Source: Yersinia frederiksenii ATCC 33641 (GTDB lineage: Bacteria; Pseudomonadota; Gammaproteobacteria; Enterobacterales; Enterobacteriaceae). Taken from it: 64,000 nt of DNA. Each line of letters opens with the position of its first letter. Position 1 is the stretch's first letter. Position numbers and translations under genes: made by a program. Below, in pieces: positions 57,513-64,000 of this stretch. Location of the stretch: NCBI RefSeq assembly GCF_000754805.1, contig NZ_KN150731.1:4141886-4205885 (forward strand), in the 5' to 3' direction. Under the pieces are notes generated by a model. That model was not told the origin of the DNA, did not search any database, and saw only the letters and a list, made by a program, of their open reading frames with translations.

Positions 57513-60500
57513 CGCATTCTTCCCTGCCTGCGCACCCGCAACCGTATCAGCGGTGCTGTCACCGGTCAAGCCACCCGCCAGCCCTGCTGCCAGTGTTGCC
57601 AGTGCACTGACCGTCTGTTTCTGGTCTTCCGAGAGAGTGTTCTTGTCCCAGCCCATTGCCGCGATGATAATCGGTGCCATCAGTTCTGCCGTCGCCGCAC
57701 CTGCGGCACCCGCCAGCGCATTGTTACCACTGGCATACGCCGTCACCGCACCCAATACCGCGTGCGCCATGGCGTTGGCTGCCTGATTATCACCTGTACC
57801 GGCCTTTATCACTTCTGCCAGATACGGTGCCGAGGCGCCGGTCAGTGCCTGTGCCATATTGCCACCCGCCAGTCCCTGTATTGCCGCAGTGGCCGCCTGC
57901 ATCGCACGCTGTACCGAGCCGCCTGTTCCCAGACCTGACTCGTTAAACGCCTGATTGTAAGCAGTTTGGTATATCTGGTTATTGATATCTTCAGCGGTAG
58001 CTACTTTGCCCGGATTGGCTTTTTCCCACTGTTCTTTGGCTGCCGTAATATCTTCAGGCCGGACATCCTTCATCTTCTCGTTAGCCGCATTGGTCGCAAT
58101 AATCTTGCCCTGCGTGCGCGCAATATCCATCGCCTGACCGCCAATCTCACCAATCAGTTGCGCTTCTTTTAGCCGGTTTTGCTCTTTCTCTTTATCAAAG
58201 ATAGGGTTGATGCTGCCGTTGGCATTCTCGGTGTCGCGGCTCAGGTCTTCAACATTCTGCTGCTGTTTGTCCTGGTCTCGGAGGGTGATGGTACCATCCG
58301 CGATGGCCGCCTGAGTGGTGCCCTCGGCATGTCCATCATTACTCAGACCCGACAGCACCACGCCACCCAAATTACTCAGCAGGTCAGACCCGACCGGGCC
58401 ACCGGTGCTCAGGCTGCCGCCCTGATGTTCCGCTTTGAAGTCAGCCTTGTTCTCGATATCACTGAAACCCAGAGTGCCGGTATCCAGACTGTTTTTGCTC
58501 TTGTCGGCGGTGCTGGCAATCACGGCACCATCTAACTGGGTATGTTCACCGACCGTGATATCAAAGCCACCTTTGCCTGCAAAGATACCGGTCTGCTCCT
58601 GCACTGAATCATAATTGCTGTGCAGCTTGTCCTGACTCATGCTCAGGTTGGCAGAGCCGCCGCCGCCGACCACTGCCACGCTGACACCACCGCTGGTACT
58701 GGTCTGCTTCGAATCATAATTGTCGCTGTCCTGCTGACTTTGCAGCAGCAGGTCGCGGCCCACATCAACCTTCACCGTTTCGCCACTCGCCTGAGCGCCC
58801 ACTAATGAGGTATCACGGCCGCTGCTGAGCGACAGTGTGCCGCCCGTGTCAATCTGTGTTTCCGTCCAGGTCGTACCGTTACCGTGCTCATTGCCTTGTC
58901 CTTTGTTGGCATTGGCAAAGATACTCAGGCCACCGCCAGCGCTACCGAACCCCAGGCTGACACCCACACTGCCGCCACTGCTGCTGTTACTGCCGTCGGT
59001 TTTTTGCGTGTTGGCGGCACCGAGCAGCAGTAAATCACGCGCCGCATCCAGGGTAGTATCGCCACCGGCCTTGAGCTGGCTGCCTTGCACCACGATATCG
59101 CCGCTGTTCGCGGGGTTCCCATCACCGGTCGCATTGATAGTTAGATTGTTACCTGCCGTCAGGGTCGAACCGGTCACGCTGGTCTGTTCCTGATGCTGTT
59201 GTGAGGCCGATTTTTGTGAGCCTAATGAGGCGCTGATGCCGAACATGCTGGCGGTATCGCCCCCCTGCGCTTGCACCAGTTGCCCAGCCTGTACCGCCTG
59301 AGCACCACTGAGCGCAGCCTTCACGCCTTGCAATGCGGACAGCCGGCCATTGCTTTCTTCGCTGGCGGCTTTGGCGGTGGTGACGGCAGTATTCAGGGCG
59401 CTGCCCACCGTGCCGGACAGGGCCAGTGTCAGGCCACTCGATTTTTGCTCGACGGTATGGGTCTGGCTGCTCTGGTTTTCGGCCGCCAGAATACTGACGT
59501 TTTTCCCGGTCAGATTGATGTCTTTACCGGCTAACACCTCGGAGCCTTTCACCGTCAGGTTTTCACCGGCGGTCATGTTGACATTGCCCAGTAGGCTGCC
59601 GACGGTGCTGCCCACATTGGAAATCGATTGACCGGTATCGGTCATTTTGGTGCTGTTGCTGCCCACCGTGACCCCAATACCGCCGGTGCTCATCAGGCCG
59701 GACTTTTTCTGCTCATACAGGTGAGATTCGCTTTCGCTCTGCTGCGCGGTGCCGATAATTATGTTCTCTTGCGCACGCAGGTTAATATCGTTATCAGCCA
59801 CCACATTACTGCCGATGACCGCGATATTTTTACCACTGATATCCATAGAGCCGGCTGACAGCACCGAGCCGACCGCCAACGTCTGGCTAATACTGTCTTC
59901 GGTACGGGTGGTGGTGCTGGAGGCCAGTCCTTTTTTCGTGCCGGTATGATTGCGCTGCTCGTCATGCTGCTCAGTTTGGGTGGTGAGGGTGATATCGCCG
60001 CCCGCAGCCAGCTTTAGCGCACCGTCGGTTTGTACCGCACTGGCACTGAGTTTGATGTCTTTTGCTGCCTGTAAATGGATATCGCCGGTGGCATTCAACT
60101 GGCTGCCACGCAGGGTTTCATCATAGAGATTCACTGAGCTGGTGTGGCGATTGCTGGAGGATTCCCCCGTGACATGCAGACTGTCGGTGGCGGCACTGAG
60201 GTTAATATTCTGCGCCTGTATATCAATGGTGTTGGCATTAATATTAGCGCCTACGGCAGTTAAATTGTCGACGTTAGCGGTCAGCGCACCGCCAACATTC
60301 ACTTCGCTACCCAGATGGCGGATATGTTCACTGGTCGAGCTGCTACGGCCAGAATTCGCCGTTATCTGGTCGCGGGTCTCCACTGTATTGAGTAGCCAGT
60401 CGCCGCCAGTATTGACCTGCAAATCCTGGCCGACATTGAGGCCAGCGCCTTGCATGATAAAGTCACGTTCAGTATTGATAACCGCGTTGTTACTGACATT

Positions 60501-63500
60501 GATACTCGCCAGCGGCCCCAGCACGGTTTGGTTGCGCTGGACAGCCCCATTATCGCTGCTGAGTTGCTCACTGCCGGTACGCAGTATCACATCGCGGCCG
60601 CTATCAAGTTGCAGGTTAGTGGCATTTAACCGCGCGCTGGTCAGGTCAATATCGCTGTTCAACGTACTGAGCAGCATATTATTGCCAGCCTCAAGTAAGC
60701 CGCCACGGTTATTCAGGTTGATGTCCTGTGCCATGCTGATGCTCAGGTCATTGCCGGCTTTCATCGCGCCCTGATTGGTGAAACCCTGAACCTCGGTTAA
60801 GGTGATATTCTCGGCGGCAATTAATGCGCCGTTGGCCTGTAAATCGCCCGGCTTGACCCCCGCCAGATAGACCACCGGCACCAGCACAGTTTGCCCGGCC
60901 ACTTCACGGCTTTCCATCAGCACTATATTGGTGGTTAATGCCGCCATCTGTTCTGCACTAAGATGGGTACCCAGGGCAATATTGAAGGCTTTGCTGTACT
61001 CCAGGCCCGCCGCAAAGAGTGCTTCGAACTGTTCCTGCGCACTGCGGTAATCACTGGCCACAGCCTGGCCGGTCAACGCCAGCACCTGGTCGCGTACTAA
61101 ACGCTGTTCATAGGCGTTATCTCCCAACCGTTTGAATATCACATTCGGGTCATTATTCAATTGCTGGAGCACGTAGTCGGAACCGCGCCAGTTATTTAGG
61201 TTGGCAAAGGCCGGATTCGTTTCTATCAGATACTGGCTGTTGACGGTGTAGTCAGTACTGAACTGATACAGCCCGCCATTAGGCGGTGTCAGAGAAATAC
61301 CATTAAACTCGATGGCCAGATCTTTTCCGCTATTGTTACTACCCAGGGGAGGCGCAATAGCGCCGGGATTAGCCCCATTGTTGATCGTGGTGCCGCTGCC
61401 GCTGAGGGTTTGTGCAGTAATACTGGAGGCATATTGGTTGGTCGCGCGCTCACTGACTTCTGGCCCCCAATTATCACTCCACAAACCGCCTTTATAGTTA
61501 CGGTAATTCCATGTGCCACTGGAGGTGGTGCGTTCGATCAGGCGTTGTGCACTGCCCCAGCCATCCTGTTGCAGGGTGACGCCGGTGAGATTAATCTCGC
61601 CCTGTGCACTGATTTTACTCCAGAAGTTTTCCAGCGTGCCCACCTGCGGGGTCAGGTTCCCCCCCGCTAACAGTTGTGCCTCCGGGCTGATGTTATCAAT
61701 GCTGTTATAGGCGACAGTCGAGGTATAATCGGTACCAATATAATCGCTATTATTTGCCCCGCCATGTTCGGGTTCTTTGTAGCGCCCCCCCGGAATATCG
61801 GGATTTTCTGCTGTCCAGTAAGCCGAACCGGTCACGGTGTCGGCCACCACAAAGTCGCTATTGGCGGTGAGAATATGGCGGCTATTGGTCAGCGTATTGG
61901 CGTAAATCAACATATCTTTGCCGGACTCAATCAAGCCGGAAATATTGAGCACCTGAGCGGCTGTCAGATAATTACCGCTATTGTCCAGCGCGCCGGCGAG
62001 GATAACCTTGCCCATCCCTAAAATGGTGGTGGTCGCGGCGGTATCGGTGTGAGTGACGGTATCGCTGTTTTCAATCACCGGAGCCAGTAAGGCTAAAGTA
62101 CCATTTTCATCCGTGGCACCGATCAGGGCGTTCGGGCCGGAGTTAGTGATGCGCTCGCGTGCTTTGAGTGTGGCCTGTGCACTAATAATGGTGCCCGTAT
62201 TGAACAGGGTATTAACGTCGGTATTGAGCAGGCCGCTGGTCAAGATATCGCCGCTATTTATCAATGCGCCCACAGCTTTGAGATCGGCTTGCGTTGCAAT
62301 AATCGTGCCGCTATTCAGTAAGCTGTTTGAGTCGGTGCTGAGTTTGCCACCCGCGAGCATTTGCCCGCTATTGGTCACATCGCCAGCGGTGGTCAAAGTG
62401 AAATCACGCCCAGCTTGAAGGGTAGAACCCGCCAGATGGTTGAAATCACTCTGCAAGTTGATCGTCAAATCTTCACTGGCCGTCACCTTGCCTGCATTGT
62501 TGTTCAGTTGGCTCAGTTTTAAATGGATGCTATTGGCTGCCAGTACGCCGCCCTGATTATTGAGGGTTTGCCCGGCATTGGCACTGGCATTGATGGTGAG
62601 AGTACCAAGGGCGAGTATATTGGCACGCTGCGTGCTGATATCTCCCTGAGTGGCAGTGATATTCATCTCACGAGCTTGGGTGTAACTGTCACTCAGATCA
62701 ATCCGGCTGCCGGTTAATATCATGGTATCGGCGGCGAGGGTTTGTCCTTGGGCGATTAATTCCTGACGAGTATTGACCAGCAAATTACCGGATTCTGTCA
62801 GGCGGCCATCACTCTGTATGCCCGCGCCCAGCAGGCTGTTGCTGTTGCTGTTTACACCTTCGGCTTGTAGCGAGAGTGTGCCGGTAGACAGCAGAGTGCC
62901 ATCACGGTTATCAATATAACCCGGCAGATTTAGGTTGAAATCTGTGGTTCCGGTTTGCGCAATCACGCCGCCCACATTAGAGAGGGTTTGCGCGTTAAAG
63001 GTTATTTTATCTGCAATCAAGCGGGCATTATTGGTATATAACACCGAAGTCGTTGATGCCGACAGGCTCTGGCTGGCAAGCACCTCAGCCCCGGTGAGAT
63101 TGATGTCCCCGCTTTGTGCTGTGAGGGCCACATCACGGCTTTGCGTCTGACTACCGCTCAGATCGATACTGTGCGCATTGAAGCTCTGCGCCGTGCCGCT
63201 AATATTTTTCCCTTGGGCGATTAACTTGCCGCTGGCTTCTACTTTCAGTGTGCCACTGGTAATGCTGCTGTTGTCGGATTTTACGCCCGCACCTAACACA
63301 GCATTTCGGCTGCTATTAACCTCAGCCGCACGCAACGAAGTGTCACCCGCCGCCGCAATAGTGCCACTGTTAGTCAGTTTACCTGCGGTAGTGAGCTGGG
63401 TATTAGCACTGGCATAGAGCACCCCGGTATTCTCTATTTCAGCGCCGGTTTTCACCACTAAGTGCTGTGCGCTGTTGATTTGGCCACTGTTCATCAGCAT

Positions 63501-64000
63501 GCCGTCGGCGGTTATGGTGATATCGCCTGCCGAAGCTCCTATCTCTCCAGCATTGCGTACGCCGACACCAGTTTCAGTACCGATCAAGCGGATTTTACCG
63601 GCATACATGCCGCCTAAATTGGCGACATCTACCGCGACGGTAGGACGTGGGCTGCCATCGCTGGCTTTGGCATTAATGCTCTGATGCGCGGCATCCACCT
63701 GATTACGTCCGGTGGTAACATTCAGTTCTTTGGCCCAAATACCGGCATTCACTTTGACGGAACGCGCGATCAGATCAGTATGGTCCTGACGGCTGCTGTC
63801 CAGGCCGTTGCCCTGAATAACAATTTCGCCTCGTTCTACATCGTAGCCCGTCAGTTGGCCATTAGTGAGTTGTGCCTGACCGGTGGTTAATGTCGCGCGG
63901 TTGGCGTTGATAAAACCGCAGCCCTCGCAGGTAATACCTGATGGGTTGGCAATCACCACCTGCGCTTTGCGCCCGGCCACCTCGATATAACCATTGAGTT
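56586..64000 (-). CDS. cdiA: CdiA-type contact-dependent inhibition exoprotein (5' end outside window)
   Basis: A very large two-partner-secretion protein; at least 2470 residues are visible and the frame is open through 64000. The visible N-terminal side is the secretion/haemagglutination domain (AQVVIANPSGITCEGCGFINAN, a TPS hallmark). Long FHA-type beta-helix repeats follow, rich in N, G, T and S (NSGTI, LTTAGKLTNSG, GGDITLTTQTEQ). A pre-toxin region with VENN at 57501-57512 precedes a C-terminal toxin of 308 residues. The order toxin then immunity on the minus strand fits cdiB-cdiA-cdiI, with cdiB expected to the right. Filamentous haemagglutinin-like adhesion is an alternative, but VENN and the immunity gene favour CDI. 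Confidence 0.9.
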   Translation of the reverse strand, partial: LNGYIEVAGRKAQVVIANPSGITCEGCGFINANRATLTTGQAQLTNGQLTGYDVERGEIVIQGNGLDSSRQDHTDLIARSVKVNAGIWAKELNVTTGRNQVDAAHQSINAKASDGSPRPTVAVDVANLGGMYAGKIRLIGTETGVGVRNAGEIGASAGDITITADGMLMNSGQINSAQHLVVKTGAEIENTGVLYASANTQLTTAGKLTNSGTIAAAGDTSLRAAEVNSSRNAVLGAGVKSDNSSITSGTLKVEASGKLIAQGKNISGTAQSFNAHSIDLSGSQTQSRDVALTAQSGDINLTGAEVLASQSLSASTTSVLYTNNARLIADKITFNAQTLSNVGGVIAQTGTTDFNLNLPGYIDNRDGTLLSTGTLSLQAEGVNSNSNSLLGAGIQSDGRLTESGNLLVNTRQELIAQGQTLAADTMILTGSRIDLSDSYTQAREMNITATQGDISTQRANILALGTLTINASANAGQTLNNQGGVLAANSIHLKLSQLNNNAGKVTASEDLTINLQSDFNHLAGSTLQAGRDFTLTTAGDVTNSGQMLAGGKLSTDSNSLLNSGTIIATQADLKAVGALINSGDILTSGLLNTDVNTLFNTGTIISAQATLKARERITNSGPNALIGATDENGTLALLAPVIENSDTVTHTDTAATTTILGMGKVILAGALDNSGNYLTAAQVLNISGLIESGKDMLIYANTLTNSRHILTANSDFVVADTVTGSAYWTAENPDIPGGRYKEPEHGGANNSDYIGTDYTSTVAYNSIDNISPEAQLLAGGNLTPQVGTLENFWSKISAQGEINLTGVTLQQDGWGSAQRLIERTTSSGTWNYRNYKGGLWSDNWGPEVSERATNQYASSITAQTLSGSGTTINNGANPGAIAPPLGSNNSGKDLAIEFNGISLTPPNGGLYQFSTDYTVNSQYLIETNPAFANLNNWRGSDYVLQQLNNDPNVIFKRLGDNAYEQRLVRDQVLALTGQAVASDYRSAQEQFEALFAAGLEYSKAFNIALGTHLSAEQMAALTTNIVLMESREVAGQTVLVPVVYLAGVKPGDLQANGALIAAENITLTEVQGFTNQGAMKAGNDLSISMAQDINLNNRGGLLEAGNNMLLSTLNSDIDLTSARLNATNLQLDSGRDVILRTGSEQLSSDNGAVQRNQTVLGPLASINVSNNAVINTERDFIMQGAGLNVGQDLQVNTGGDWLLNTVETRDQITANSGRSSSTSEHIRHLGSEVNVGGALTANVDNLTAVGANINANTIDIQAQNINLSAATDSLHVTGESSSNRHTSSVNLYDETLRGSQLNATGDIHLQAAKDIKLSASAVQTDGALKLAAGGDITLTTQTEQHDEQRNHTGTKKGLASSTTTRTEDSISQTLAVGSVLSAGSMDISGKNIAVIGSNVVADNDINLRAQENIIIGTAQQSESESHLYEQKKSGLMSTGGIGVTVGSNSTKMTDTGQSISNVGSTVGSLLGNVNMTAGENLTVKGSEVLAGKDINLTGKNVSILAAENQSSQTHTVEQKSSGLTLALSGTVGSALNTAVTTAKAASEESNGRLSALQGVKAALSGAQAVQAGQLVQAQGGDTASMFGISASLGSQKSASQQHQEQTSVTGSTLTAGNNLTINATGDGNPANSGDIVVQGSQLKAGGDTTLDAARDLLLLGAANTQKTDGSNSSSGGSVGVSLGFGSAGGGLSIFANANKGQGNEHGNGTTWTETQIDTGGTLSLSSGRDTSLVGAQASGETVKVDVGRDLLLQSQQDSDNYDSKQTSTSGGVSVAVVGGGGSANLSMSQDKLHSNYDSVQEQTGIFAGKGGFDITVGEHTQLDGAVIASTADKSKNSLDTGTLGFSDIENKADFKAEHQGGSLSTGGPVGSDLLSNLGGVVLSGLSNDGHAEGTTQAAIADGTITLRDQDKQQQNVEDLSRDTENANGSINPIFDKEKEQNRLKEAQLIGEIGGQAMDIARTQGKIIATNAANEKMKDVRPEDITAAKEQWEKANPGKVATAEDINNQIYQTAYNQAFNESGLGTGGSVQRAMQAATAAIQGLAGGNMAQALTGASAPYLAEVIKAGTGDNQAANAMAHAVLGAVTAYASGNNALAGAAGAATAELMAPIIIAAMGWDKNTLSEDQKQTVSALATLAAGLAGGLTGDSTADTVAGAQAGKNAVENNYLSNQQRSDRDKEFDACKGSVSCQLQVGVKWDAISLGQDTAYSAGMLVGVPQGLYDSVESLSKSISDPAAAYDAIKQLIASDDIFNTMSDAVKQSYIDRINLMESEYQKAGASGAYNAGVEAGKLVSDLIGAVAGGVGVAKVGTVLTEKIAAKVVGKIDSPNLKTPSGNPNSSSAVTDFEAGGYSYYDQFKNANGGWDWPKNLGFEGDPVKTTIPVGTRLDRYGEPNGSFLAPKGTPYEQRALAPGAKAEKYYEYEVIKPLPAIQGEIAPAFGQPGGGVQILPNMQDRVNVDWLVKNGYLREIK

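Noticed and set aside
56586-64000. Many open frames on the plus strand opposite cdiA
   Set aside because: They are antisense shadows of a repetitive GC-rich gene, without ribosome sites or recognisable domains.

Overview
The window is chromosomal DNA of an enterobacterium, most probably Yersinia and close to Y. enterocolitica. Gene order for the first 51 kb follows the E. coli acrA-to-folD backbone (acrR, mscK, priC, apt, dnaX, ybaB, recR, htpG, adk, hemH, gsk, ybaL, fsr, ushA, ybaK, ybaP, copA, cueR, qmcA, ybbN, tesA, ybbAP, purKE, lpxH, ppiB, cysS, ybcJ, folD, argU). The space between hemH and gsk, which carries the LPS locus in Yersinia, holds a nine-gene cluster whose order matches the outer-core cluster (wzx, wbcKLMNOPQ, gne) described for Y. 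enterocolitica O:3. The genus call rests on recalled sequences and synteny, not on a search.

Layout. 1-15360: core genes for drug efflux (acrA, acrR), osmotic protection (mscK), replication and repair (priC, dnaX, ybaB, recR), purine salvage (apt), chaperone (htpG), adenylate kinase and ferrochelatase. 15361-26361: AT-rich LPS outer-core cluster behind a JUMPstart/ops leader; it has one flippase, one initiating transferase, five further glycosyltransferases, a 4,6-dehydratase and an epimerase, but no visible polymerase. 26362-51178: more core genes for purines (gsk, purEK), fosmidomycin efflux, copper export with its CueR switch, membrane quality control, lipid A (lpxH), Cys-tRNA synthesis and folate. 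The sRNA gene chiX and the small gene rsmS were also recognised here.

51391-64000: a genomic island starts at tRNA-Arg(UCU) (argU). It carries a P4-type integrase, an ORF that fuses an integrase remnant in frame to a Tn3-family transposase, a 38-bp Tn3-type inverted repeat sitting inside a truncated IS6-family element, and then the 3' part of a contact-dependent inhibition locus on the minus strand. The very large CdiA-type exoprotein runs off the right edge. Its C-terminus, after a VENN motif, ends in a domain resembling the TNT NAD-glycohydrolase family, and a probable Imm63-like immunity gene follows after one base.

Regulatory signals read directly from the sequence include the AcrR operator, a sigma-32 promoter before htpG, the CueR box and 19-bp-spacer promoter of copA, a PurR box before purEK, the dnaX programmed frameshift cassette, an ERIC repeat just before adk, and several terminators. 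The most unusual parts are the island: the toxin/immunity pair at the end of CdiA and the recombined integrase-transposase ORF.
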